Assembly (NCBI RefSeq): GCF_900496995.4
Contig: NC_044005.1
Span: 27,595,363-27,659,362 of the forward strand
Direction: 5' to 3'
Source: Aquila chrysaetos chrysaetos
Taxonomy: Eukaryota > Chordata > Aves > Accipitriformes > Accipitridae
DNA: 64,000 nucleotides
Shown: positions 24,501 through 33,238 of the stretch, piece by piece
Layout of the letters: each line of letters begins with the position of its first letter
Position numbering within the stretch: the stretch's first letter is position 1
Notes under the pieces: model-generated
Database searches by the model: none
Told to the model about the DNA's origin: nothing
The model's input: only the letters and a program-made list of their open reading frames with translations
Made by a program: the position numbers and the translations under genes

Positions 24501-27262
24501 AAGGCTTAAAGCATGCAAAATGCAGATCTTATCAGTTCCCTGAGGAATGCAGGTAATACAGCTTTGGGGGCAGGAAGTCCAGAAGAAAAAGCAGATCCAA
24601 CTGCCCCTACAAACCCTCTCAAAGCAACTTTGTAACTTCCTATAAAAGGAGGATTCACCTCTACTCAAGTATTAAACTTTTATTTGCACGTTGGTGGCTT
24701 CTTTAGGGGTAAAACCAGTAGCAAAGAAGCTTATACAATCCATCCATAGTGCTTTGATTAATATTATCTAGATGTTACACAAACACAGTTAGCTCCTAAT
24801 TAATACCTTTCTCACATGGTAGGTATGAAAGAACATCTGTGGCTCTAAGAATTATGGTGCCGTGGCTCACCAGGGGATATAAAATGATGACTGACTTTCA
24901 GAGATACTTGAACTGCTGTTTGGGAAAGGTGTAAAAAAGGGTATCTACCAGTTTCACATCACAGAAGTAGAAAATAGCACTAACTTAACACTCAGCTTTC
25001 AGAATCAGAACCAGAAAGAGGGTGTGTATAGATTTGGTAATCCACAATGCGAATGAATCCCAATGTGTAGTATACAATAGCCTTGATCAAGATTGAGGAA
25101 AATGGTTTAGAAGACAGTATCTATGGAAAGGATGCCCTCTACAACCACTGTAGCTTTCATGCATGAGGCCTGTTCCTACTGTAGCATGGACTACTCTGTT
25201 CTGGGCATACTGGGAAGGAAATGCAACTCTGCTATGGGGAAATAGGACTATTATGTAAACATGCCTAATTAACAAATATCTTACTCAAGTCCAGAAAAGA
25301 CAAGGCCCACTTATAGCTCCTATTTGAGGAACAAATGAACAAGCATTCCAACTATCCTGGTCCTTGGCTGTCAGAAATAATCTACAGGAATCCACCCACT
25401 CACAGACTGAAGTAACAAAGTCCTCCGTGCTATCATTCAGAACTGGGAGAAAAATTGGTAGAAGTTATGAGATATCAACCACAAGGCAAGAGAAAGGAAT
25501 TCCTTGCAGCCCATGCTGAGTACAGGGCTACTACAAATTTGCAGCTACTTTTCCTGAATAGCGTGATTGGAAGGGCTTTGGCTGCTCCCTTAAGAAACAA
25601 ATACCTTACCACTTCAACTGGGCTGAGACGAGTTACCACCATTCTCTTTAAAGTACCAGTTTAAGATACCTGCTGTATTGCATATGGACTGAAAATGGAT
25701 AGAAACAGAAGACTCAATAAAAACAATTCAATTTAAACTTGCAAACTTCCCCAAAAGCTACTTCATAGCAGTACTAAGTCCTCTGCTCTAGGACCTTAAA
25801 CTTCTGATGAGGTAAAGCTGAGAACCAGAAAAGCAAGGACACAAAGTGATACAGTCCTCTGCACTTTTAAGTGGGGGAATGTACAGATAGCTGGCTAATG
25901 GCTATTCAGCCTAAAAGACAAAGGCAAGAAACAGGAGAGGTAATAAATTGAACCCACTGGTACAATTGTGTTGAAAATAACAAACTGCAGACTGCTGTAG
26001 CTAGCAAATTACGGGTAAGAGTAACAAAGACCAGAACTCCTCAGACACTGATCAGTGGGCCACTGCTGAAGTAAAACCTTGAAGAGGCTCAACCAGAACT
26101 TTTGTAACCAGTAAGAAAGCAAAATTGTCTTGGGTTATCTGAATGGGTCTCATAGGAAAGACCAAACTTAGTACCCAACGTAACAGGGACTGCAGGATCT
26201 GTAAAACTTATTATGCAATGTTTAGGAGGAGGATCAAAGAAGGAATCGAGGTGGGTAAGTGAAGAGCCATGGCAGGAGGGAGAGAAGAGACTCTAATCAT
26301 ATGTTTGCTGGCTGCTGTCAGTACACTGCTGTGTCTGATCACTGCAGTCCCTTCTATCTACTCACTGAACACATTCTTAAACATTCTACCCACAAGTCAG
26401 TACACTGCTAGTGAACTTCTGGTTGACTAACGTGCAAGGACTAGGCAACCATAGTCTGGAAAAACACAAGATTCCAGCCAGAAACTGGCTAAAAAGCCCT
26501 GGGTCTGGGCACAGTTACCAGAAAGGCTTTAGGCCTGCCAGAGCCATCTGCAAATGTGAGTATGCATGAGTTGAGTGACAAGGGTATAGATATAGTCCAC
26601 TAACAAACTTTAGTGTCGTTCATGCTGTTTGTGCTTACCTCTTAACAGTACTTTACCTGTGTATGTGTTAATCTGTTTGTGGCCAGCTGTGTGTGCACTG
26701 TGTGCACACACATACATCACTGCAATTCATGCTCAGCTGTGCTACCAGCTGAACCTGGGAACAGTCCAGCAGCCTCACGCTGAGCAACCAGGATCCCCTG
26801 AGTGCTGCTGCCTACCACTTCTGCCAACTGCTTAATGGAAACACGAGTAGTTTAAAAAACAGAACTGGCTCATGCTAATAGAATAATCCAGACTCCCCAA
26901 AACCAAGTAAAGTCAATTTGGTTTGAGGGAAAGAAGTAGTCAATACAATAATTTATTTTATTCTTGTAACAGAAAGAACACTGTAATAGTGAAAAAAAAG
27001 TAGTAACCTGAGAACAGGCAAGAGTATTGGCTGACACTTGAAAGGAGGGGAAAAAACCCTGCAATATTCTTTAATCTTTTACCATTCAAATCAAAACATG
27101 GAAGCATTAGAAGTTGCCACTGAAAACACTTTGAGAATTAATATGTAAGCAGCAAACTGAGTAAACTCATTTTTCTAAGTGTTGCCCATAAACGTTCCTG
27201 GGAACCAAACCCAGTTCATAATTGCTCACCTCAGGTTTGGATTCTAACTCATCCGATAACAT
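9458..27262 (-). CDS. ZNF410: ZNF410, five-C2H2-zinc-finger transcription factor (C-terminal tail unresolved)
   Basis: Minus-strand coding exons in order: 27262-27230, 17698-17563, 17269-17036, 16741-16550, 15437-15278, 14453-14272, 11512-11423, 10278-10153, 9595-9458. Phase is consistent throughout, giving 430 codons from ATG at 27262 ([11 protein letters not shown]). Five tandem C2H2 fingers span about residues 229-370: four of the CxxxxC type with a Cys-x4-Cys knuckle and a fifth CxxC type. Known for the family: human ZNF410 (478 residues) binds clustered CATCCCATAATA-like sites and activates CHD4 almost exclusively. The part seen matches human up to the GVDDE-like GVEE. The last about 50 residues of the human protein were not found. 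The linker before finger 5 reads SGVKPHQ instead of the usual SGEKPHQ. The gene is convergent with FAM161B and divergent from FBXO33. Its 9.5 kb second intron carries LTR elements lying antisense to the gene. Confidence 0.93.
10153..10278 (-). CDS. ZNF410: ZNF410 exon: zinc finger 5
   Basis: Acceptor CTCCAAG; encodes the end of the linker (GVKPHQ), finger 5 ([20 protein letters not shown]) and [16 protein letters not shown]. Donor ACAG|GTAAGG. The canonical linker Glu is Val (GTG instead of GAG). Confidence 0.93.
11423..11512 (-). CDS. ZNF410: ZNF410 exon: zinc finger 4
   Basis: 90-bp exon, acceptor CCCTTGTAG, donor TCAG|GTAAGA. Encodes [20 protein letters not shown] and LRKHLVVHS, identical in pattern to human finger 4. 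Confidence 0.95.
11513..14271 (-). other. ZNF410: ZNF410 intron between fingers 4 and 3
   Basis: AT-rich intronic sequence of 2.8 kb; no exon, known repeat or RNA gene recognised. Confidence 0.6.
14272..14453 (-). CDS. ZNF410: ZNF410 exon: zinc fingers 2 and 3
   Basis: Acceptor CTTTCCAG; encodes finger 2 ([20 protein letters not shown]) and finger 3 ([20 protein letters not shown]) with linker THNGEKPF. The donor is the weaker ACTG|GTGTGT. Confidence 0.95.
15278..15437 (-). CDS. ZNF410: ZNF410 exon: zinc finger 1
   Basis: Acceptor TTCTTCCAG; encodes [15 protein letters not shown], then finger 1 ([20 protein letters not shown]). Donor ACCG|GTGAGC splits the Arg codon before the next exon's NDRSF linker. 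Confidence 0.95.
15690..15964 (+). mobile_element. CR1 LINE 3' end, 5'-truncated
   Basis: Typical avian CR1 tail. It has a segment like GGAAAAATTTCTTTACTGAG, the GGCTGCCCAGGGAAGTGG block, GTCTTTTCCAACCTAAATGA and a closing run of ATTCTATG-like octamers at 15940-15964. About 270 bp, lacking ORFs, inside a ZNF410 intron and antisense to the gene. The best single indicator of an avian source. Confidence 0.92.
16550..16741 (-). CDS. ZNF410: ZNF410 exon: acidic mid-protein segment
   Basis: Acceptor TCTTTTCTAG, donor AATG|GTAGGA. Reads [20 protein letters not shown] and then [20 protein letters not shown], nearly identical to human ZNF410. 192 bp keeps phase 1 on both sides. Confidence 0.95.
17036..17269 (-). 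CDS. ZNF410: ZNF410 exon: N-terminal region
   Basis: Acceptor TCTTCACTAG, donor GCAG|GTAATT. Reads [20 protein letters not shown] and [20 protein letters not shown], conserved with human ZNF410. Confidence 0.94.
17563..17698 (-). CDS. ZNF410: ZNF410 exon: N-terminal region
   Basis: Acceptor ATCTTTTTTCAG, donor CCAG|GTAAAA. Reads [20 protein letters not shown], then [13 protein letters not shown], as in human ZNF410. Confidence 0.94.
18178..18910 (+). mobile_element. LTR of an endogenous retrovirus (copy 1, probable solo LTR)
   Basis: Begins TGCAAAGATGTCTAGCTAAT, like the 5' edges at 21416 and 25880. It shares the GGAAGGGATCAAGGTG block with the copy at 21416 and a GCTAGTGAAC block with the copy at 25880. 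ATTAAA lies near 18675. The 3' limit is approximate. Family not assigned. Confidence 0.5.
18911..20290. other. ZNF410 intron 2, no feature recognised
   Basis: Starts just beyond a short (TG)n run at 18889-18904; otherwise AT-rich sequence without recognisable exons or repeats. Confidence 0.5.
20290..20745. repeat. GC-richer block, unclassified repeat candidate
   Basis: Base composition is clearly more C/G-rich than its flanks. It contains a direct repeat of CAGGGGCTCCATTTAA (about 20347-20385) and repeated motifs of the GGATAGACCA type. Looks like inserted, non-coding repeat DNA; family unknown. Confidence 0.3.
21416..23061 (+). mobile_element. 5' LTR of a decayed endogenous retrovirus (copy 2), with internal insertion
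   Basis: Opens with TGTAAGGGTATCTAG and aligns by eye over much of its length with the copy at 25880-26843 (shared blocks: GCTATTCAGC, AGTAACAAAGACCAGAAC, AAAACTTATTAT, GATCAAGG, GAGTATGCATG, CCTGGGAACAG). It ends AACCACA at 23061. Seven bases later comes a TGG-starting primer-binding-like sequence, so this is a 5' LTR read on the plus strand. About 650 bp within it (21640-22290) is absent from the other copy. Confidence 0.6.
21640..22290. mobile_element. Insert inside the copy-2 LTR, possibly another LTR
   Basis: Absent from the aligned copy at 25880. It contains TATATAAATG-like sequence (TATAAATG at 22086-22093) and then a segment ending GTTATTGGCTTGCACACTGG, similar in style to R/U5 regions of avian LTRs. 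Exact ends and target duplication were not resolved. Confidence 0.4.
23062..23460 (+). mobile_element. Retroviral leader remnant
   Basis: Begins seven bases before TGGCACCGCAAACAGG (23068-23083), placed where a retroviral primer-binding site should be. An ATG at 23113 opens about 36 codons before a stop, which could be a decayed gag start; no motif supports this. No intact viral gene is present; pol and env were not recognised. Confidence 0.4.
23461..25879. other. Interior of the decayed provirus or ordinary intron
   Basis: 2.4 kb between the leader remnant and the second LTR. No retroviral ORF recognised. It includes an LTR-like stretch (24150-24720). The GTGGGGGAA purine run directly before 25880 resembles a polypurine tract. 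Confidence 0.35.
24150..24720 (+). mobile_element. Possible further LTR
   Basis: Purine-rich start, TATAAAAG at 24642-24649, ATTAAA near 24671, then a T/G-rich stretch. This order (TATA box, then poly(A) signal within about 30 bases) is LTR-like, but no second copy was found to define its ends. Confidence 0.3.
25880..26843 (+). mobile_element. LTR (copy 3), possible 3' LTR of the provirus starting at 21416
   Basis: Starts TGTACAGATAGCTGG right after a purine run and ends near AAACA at 26843. Aligns by eye with the 21416 copy apart from that copy's insert. Contains an inverted repeat TGTGTGCAC / GTGCACACA near 26690-26715. Same orientation as the 21416 copy, antisense to ZNF410. Confidence 0.6.
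26844..27229 (-). other. ZNF410: ZNF410 intron 2, first part
   Basis: Non-repetitive AT-rich sequence next to the start-codon exon; no feature seen. Confidence 0.5.
27230..27262 (-). CDS. ZNF410: ZNF410 first coding exon (start codon)
   Basis: ATG at 27262 begins [11 protein letters not shown], identical to the human start. Donor GAG|GTGAGC follows. The exon continues upstream as 5' UTR; its acceptor was not fixed. Confidence 0.94.
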
Positions 27263-28259
27263 TGATTCAAGTGTCCGATTCCTGCAGCTGTCCTCAGCAA
27301 GGCACAGATATTTTTTTTTTAGTTCAGAGAGAACAACGCTCCCTGCTTATTCTCATATTTTCCTAAGTGTAAAACAGTGTGGTGGTCCTTCTGCAAGAAG
27401 CTGTGTTGCGCAAATATTCAATTTAACCTAAAACAACAAAAAAGGAAATATAAAGAGATAGGAACGAAAAAACGAGAGCAAAGCAAAAAGAAGCGAGCAG
27501 ATGTTGCATGTAACTGTAAAATACACTTTGAAGTACTGGGAAAACTCCTTTTCCTGCATTTCTGTTGTCATTGAGTCAGCAAAATAACATCCTAACGCTG
27601 TGAAATTAATTTTCAAAGGCTATTTACCACATTTTCTTTGCAATAGCTCATTTTCAATGGAAAATTGAATTGTTTGTCCTGGAAACTTACAGGATCAACT
27701 GAAAATCACATAGAGCCTGCCAGAGACAAGGAGACTGAATTCCCAGCCTGCAGAACACTGGAATTATCCAAATTGTTGATGAAAAGCAACCTCATACAAA
27801 CAATCTGTCACCAGGAAACCTCTGCTTTTCCTGCCTGTTAAGATGTTACGTTTCTGATTATGTGAAATATCTTGATGAACACAGGTAGGTTAGAAGTTAT
27901 TTCACAAATACGCATAGAATGTTTCTTCTTTGGGCTACAAGGGAAAATGAGAACTAGTTTGTATCTATTTTTGCCTACAGGGAAAGCACTCCAGACACTA
28001 GTGATGGGAGAAGAAAGTGAACTACGTACAGTTCTTCCCGCCCTTCCATCACAATTACGAATCTACTGAATATATTAAAAAATAATGAGAATACTGGATC
28101 GGCTAAAAAGAGAACCTAAAAGCCTTCCTCTAGCACTCCTGACAGCAAGAGGAGCGGCACGAGATCCTCCACACAGGAGCCTCACCTTCTGCCGCGAAGG
28201 CACAAGGTAATAAGCACAGTGAAAGCAGAGTAACTCAGACCGACGCACGCAAGCCAGGG

Positions 28260-29080
28260 CTGGGGAATACTCCCGCTCGTTCGCCCGCTGCCCCCTTTCA
28301 GCCCGCACCCGGGAGGGCGGGCCCCGAGCGACCCACGGCGACGGGAGCCAGAGCTGCCAGGCCCGGCTGCCCACGCCTCGGCCAGGAGGGCACGGGGGGC
28401 AGCCTGGCGGACACCGACCCGAGCCCTGGCGGGGGAGGGCAGAGAGGGAGACCCCGGCGCCACGGGGCAGGGCGGAGCGCCTAGGCCCGGCCAGGGCCGC
28501 GCCCCTCCCCCACGCGGGGCAGGTGCGCCGCCCCTCCCCCACCGCGGGGGCCGGCCCGTCGCCGTGGGTCGTGGGCGGCCGCCGGCGGTGGGGAGGGCCG
28601 GGCCGCCCACCCCCGCTCCCCGGCCCGCTTGGCCCCCGTGCCCCGCAGAGGGCGACGAGTCCTGGAGGAGCGCCCAGGCCCCCGCCTCCCCCCGCCCGCC
28701 TTACCGGCATCTCAGCCGCCCGGATGTGACGGAGGCCCGACCGGAAATGCCAAGAGCTCGGGGAAGGGGGGGGTGTGCGTCTCCTCCAGCTCTATGGTGA
28801 GCGCTGTAAGGAGCGCCGCTTCCGCCCGCCGCCTCCAGTTCCGCCCGCCCGCCGCCATCTCCCCGCCCCCCGGGCCTTACCGGGCGCCCGCGCCAGGCAG
28901 CGCCGCCGGTCTGGGGTTCTCCCACCGTTCCCGCCGTGGCGCTGCCCCGCTCCCCCGGCGGCCCCCGCGGCCTGGCTGGGGCAGCGCCGGTGCCTGCCTG
29001 AGGCCGGCCTTCCTCAGGAGCCTCCGCGGGGATGAGCGTTGTCCCGAGCAGGAACCTCCCGCCTGCCCCGGGAGCGGGTT
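28260..29080. promoter_or_regulatory. ZNF410: CpG island / ZNF410 promoter
   Basis: Very GC- and CpG-rich. Carries ETS-type CCGGAA (28741-28746), a YY1-type GCCGCCATCT (28851-28860), and many CCGCCC boxes; no TATA box. This is a typical housekeeping promoter. It lies upstream of the minus-strand ZNF410 start exon. GTGAGC on the plus strand at 28798 could serve a divergent transcript, but nothing else supports one. Confidence 0.75.
28705..28760 (-). other. ZNF410: ZNF410 untranslated first exon, 3' boundary at 28705
   Basis: Minus strand reads GAGATGCCG|GTAAGG with the donor directly after 28705, a strong donor at the edge of the CpG island. The 5' end is a guess. A second GTAAGG donor sits at 28880-28875 (CGCCCG|GTAAGG), suggesting an alternative first exon. 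Confidence 0.5.
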
Positions 29081-31830
29081 TCTTGCTATTTCCCTCAGCC
29101 CCGAAAGACAGAACCGTAACAGCTTGGTGCTTGGTGTTTTTCCCTGGTTCCATCGGGACCCTTACCAGGGCTGCGGTGTTCAGCTGCAGCCCGATTCCTC
29201 TTAAAATAACCTTTTGATACGGAGAATATTTTACAGGTGGAGATTATGCAGGAAGCTTACGGTCAAGTTCAACATTTAGCTGCTGAACTCCTCTTTTCTT
29301 CAACATAAATCAACGCAGAAGACACGTTTGTTACTTCAGTTTGTTACAGCACGTGTGGAAACACTGGTTTCCTACCAGTACTTGGTTTCTGTTTCTGCTT
29401 CACTCTGACTTGGTCTGTCTGTTCTTGCAGTTGGCGATGGAGAGAACTCCTGACTTCACAGCAGCTTGCCAATGACACGTACAAAGTAACGCCAGAAACA
29501 TACATGTCTTAACAATGTACCTAAAAACCAAAAAGGGACTGAGCAATTTAGAAAGCTTGTACTTTGGTTTTTGCTCATTAGCCTTATCTTGGTATCTGTA
29601 GGTTAGCAGGACAGAGCTCCTGAAGTAGCGGGGTTGGCAGCCTCTGGTCTTGACATTACCTGCAGAACCGGTGACCTTCAGGTCCAGTAAACTTTAACTT
29701 GGTTGCAGCTAGTCCCTAACTTTGGAGCCACATGTGATTCCTGACTCCCATGCCAGAACGGCTGCTCGTGGGATGGTCCTGGTGCTGCCAAGCCGTAAGA
29801 ATCCCAGCGATATGGAAGTAACCCAACGGGAGCTGTAGAGGCTGGCAAACCCAGGTTCCCCAGGGGTCCCTGGGCGCACAGCTCGTTCTGATCCATGGTG
29901 GACTGTGCAAGAACCTGTCGTCACTTCCCAGGAAATGGCTGTCGTCATCTGCCTGTGAACTGCTTTGGAATGGCTTCCTCTTTTCAGCCCCTCCATGATG
30001 TGCAGTATGGCTCCTCTGCCTTTCAGCCATTTGAAAATTTTGATTTGCAGCCTAAAGATTCATGGTTACCCCCTTGGCTTTAAATGTTCAGCGAGTGGCT
30101 TCATGGAGGGCTATGCACTGGAGTCGTACTGACAGCCTAGTGCTTCAGCAAAGACTGTTGACCAGCCACCTGATGGAGCCACCCAGTAACTCCCTAAAGT
30201 CTACAAGCAAGTTAGATGCACGTCTTTTTCTGAAGGTATTATCGCATCAACTTGCAGTCACCGCATTAGTACTAACAAGAGCCTGCACTGTGAAATCAAC
30301 TCTCAGTCAAGCTGAAGTACATTTCCGATGTCCAAGGCAGGGAAAACTGTGATTCAACACCCAGAATCAGCAGCCTCAGGGATTTGGTTGCCTCAGTGCC
30401 ATACTGGCCATGCAGATGGATTGAATCGGGGAACCTCACAAAGTCTGGCATTTATCATGTTGGATCACTTGGCCACAGTTGTGATGACCTGAAGCTTTAG
30501 ACAGACCCATTTATTCACTCAAGCCCACAAAACTGAAGGTAATTAGTAGCTCCCGAGATTGAGTTTTTTAACATAACCCCGATAAGCTGGAGCTGAGTAA
30601 ATGACCACGCAATGGTCACAGTAAAAGACCACTTCACTGTGTTTATTATCACAAGCAGGATCCCAGCATGCCACATTTGCTGATCCAATACAATCCAACA
30701 AAGGCAACCAGAAATGCAGAACTACTAACTTCATAAACCATTTTTTCTTGATGCTACTTCGGTAATCCCAGGGCACTGAATCCTACAGCTTGATTCTGTT
30801 ACATTAAGATACTTAGTAATCTCAGAAGTCCTTTGACTCATCATTAGCCCAACAACGTGGAATTGTTGAGTAGCTATTAAAATATGGAGACGTGTAGGCG
30901 AATTAAGTTCCTTTCATTTGCATCCTTCTAGGCCAGATGAGTTTGGCTGCTTCAGAGCTTGCATCTTGACTGCCTGGGGAATTTTGGTCTAATCTGATAG
31001 GGGAATCTGCAGTGGGAATAGCACAGCACTTACCTGAGTTGTTTACGGAGGTCCAAATCACTCGCGCAGGTGTGTGAAGCAACACTGGTCCCTGATGGGA
31101 GAAGAATTGTCCGGCTGGGAATTTCCTACAGTCTCACTTTCTCAATAACATCTGCCCCTCCGGGATCCTTCTCTCTAGTCAAGGAGAGATAAAAGACTCG
31201 GTCACATTTCCCCCATGACCAGATTAAAGAAAAGGGAAACAATACTGGGTTTTCACCCCTGCTGCGAGACAGAGAAAATGGCTAGTCATGGAGTAAAGGG
31301 AGAGTGGTGTTTTGGATTTGGTTCTTGATAAATCTGTTTAAAATGGGACCCTATTCTGAATGCAAAGAGGAGCGTAGGCTTTATTTCTCTTAGCACATCT
31401 TTTGTTCTTTCACGTGTATGTTTCTATACACTCAGATATAACATCGTTATATAAACCTATGTGCATTATTCCAAGATACTGGCAGTACTCAATTTTATTG
31501 CAATAAGGTTTTTAAAATTGTAAAACTTACAGGAACAATTGCAATTAACTTCACTTTGATGTTCAGCCTTTGCAGCATCAGTATGCAACAGATTTTTCAA
31601 TTCTCTCAGAAGTCTGTCCACACAAGCGAAGCTATCTTTCCGCACGTACAGCTGATGTTAGCACAAAGCGGATGAGTTTTAAGAAACTGAGAGAACTAAG
31701 ATCTGGAGCATTTCCTCACGCATCCCCTCAGGCTGGCATCCCGTTCCGTCGCATGTCGGACTCTCCTGCGCAGTCAGCGCGTTTCCCGTAGCGGCAGCTG
31801 GAACGCTGCTGAGGTAATTTCGCCGGCTGA
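29081..31830. other. Intergenic region between ZNF410 and FBXO33
   Basis: No coding exon recognised on either strand. A minus-strand CAG|GTAAGT donor consensus occurs near 31033 but no matching exon was identified. ATTAAA and AATAAA-like signals are scattered without context. Confidence 0.5.
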
Positions 31831-32714
31831 AAGGCGTACGTGCGGTCAGGTACGGGCCTCCACGCCGCCGCGACCCGACACCTTTCCGAGTTTTCTTGAA
31901 TACAAGGCGCCCGGGGCCGGCGGGGCCCTCCCGCGCCTGTCCCCCCGGCAGCGCCCCCAACAGGGACCGGCGGCGGCTCCGCCGGCTGCGGAGCCCGCAG
32001 AGAAGCTGGCTCCGGGGCCTCGCCCCGGTCCCGGGCCTCCCGCCGCACTGCGTTAGGGCGGAGGAGCCGTTGGGGGCGGGTGGCGGTGAGGCCCGCGCTG
32101 CCGGGCCGGCTTCTCAGGGCGCCGCGTCGGTCGGGCACCCAGACACTGCCACCCCGCTCGGCCGCGCGGAGCTGCACTTCAGCCCGCCGCCCCGGGTTCC
32201 GCTGCGGGGCTGGGGCGGGGGCGGGCAGCCCTCCGCCGCGAGGTGTCGGGGGCTCCCCGGCTCCGCTGCGGGACGGGGCGGTGGGGCAGAGGCGGCCCCT
32301 CGTTGCCGGCACGGAAGGGTTAACGGCCAGCCTCCCGGCGCGCAGGCGGCTGGGTTGGCTCCGCCTCCCATTCTACCGGTGGCACGTTCCATTCCCCCCG
32401 CAGGGTAATTCCTTCCCCCTCCGCCGCGGCGGCTCTCCTCGCCCCGCCGGAACAGAGCGCGGCGCTCGGCGGCGTGTTCGTTCACGTCCCCCTCTGGGCT
32501 GGGTGGTAGGGTCCACGCGGCGCCGTGCGGACGGACGGGGTGGGGGTCCGGCCCGCCTCTCCCCCCTCGCGCCCCTCCCCGCCGCGCTTGGGCGGTGGTA
32601 GGGGCCCGCTCCGCCCCTCGTCACCCCCCCCCTCCCCCCCGGCGGCGGCGCGGGTGGTGCGTCCCGGCAGCAGCCGCGTCCCGGCCGGCGCCCGCCCCCT
32701 CCGCCTTGTCATTG

Positions 32715-33238
32715 ATGTTGTTGTTTTTGTCGCAGGAGCCGGAGGCGAGGCCGGGGCCGCCGCTGCCGCCGCCTGTGGCCGCCGCCGCCGCCGCAGCGGG
32801 GCTCGGGCCGGCGCCAGGCATGTCGGTGTGCGGGGAAGCGGTGGGCGCCGGCTCCCTGCCCAGCGAGCTGGTGGTCCACATCTTCTCCTTCCTGGCGGGC
32901 CCCGACCGGCTGCGGGCCTCGGCCGCCTGCTCGCACTGGCGGGAGTGCCTCTTCTACCCGGCCCTCTGGCCGCGCCTCCGCCTCAGCCTCCGCGTCTCGC
33001 CGGCCGAGCGCCCGCGCCTCGAGTTCCTCATGCGCAAGTGCGGCTGGTTCGTCCGCGAGCTGCGCGTACAGTTCGCCGCCGACAACTACCCCAGTGGCGG
33101 AGGGGGGGCGGCGGCGGGCGAGGGCGCCGCGGCGGCGGGCGACGGGGAGGCGCCGCCGCTGTGCCCGCGCTGGCTCGACCTGCTGAGGACCTACCTGGAG
33201 CTGGTGCTGTGTGTCCTGAGCAGCGTCCGCAACAACAG
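32715..33238 (+). CDS. FBXO33: FBXO33 exon 1 (F-box)
   Basis: GC-rich exon carrying the low-complexity N-terminus (PPLPPPVAAAAAAAG), the F-box and LEFLMRKCGWFVRELRVQFA. Donor CAACAG|GTACCG splits Arg. Its codon use is far GC-richer than the other exons because it sits in the CpG island. Confidence 0.95.

Noticed and set aside
28075-29204. Long Pro/Arg/Gly/Ala-rich ORFs on both strands at the ZNF410 CpG island
   Set aside because: These arise from GC-rich composition, which lacks stop codons; no domain and no splice or homology support.
31025-31040. Minus-strand CAG|GTAAGT as the edge of an upstream ZNF410 or non-coding exon
   Set aside because: A lone donor consensus without acceptor, promoter or conserved sequence.
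31728-32712. Long Arg/Pro/Gly-rich ORFs on both strands upstream of FBXO33
   Set aside because: Same CpG-island effect; they overlap each other in several frames and the FBXO33 5' region.
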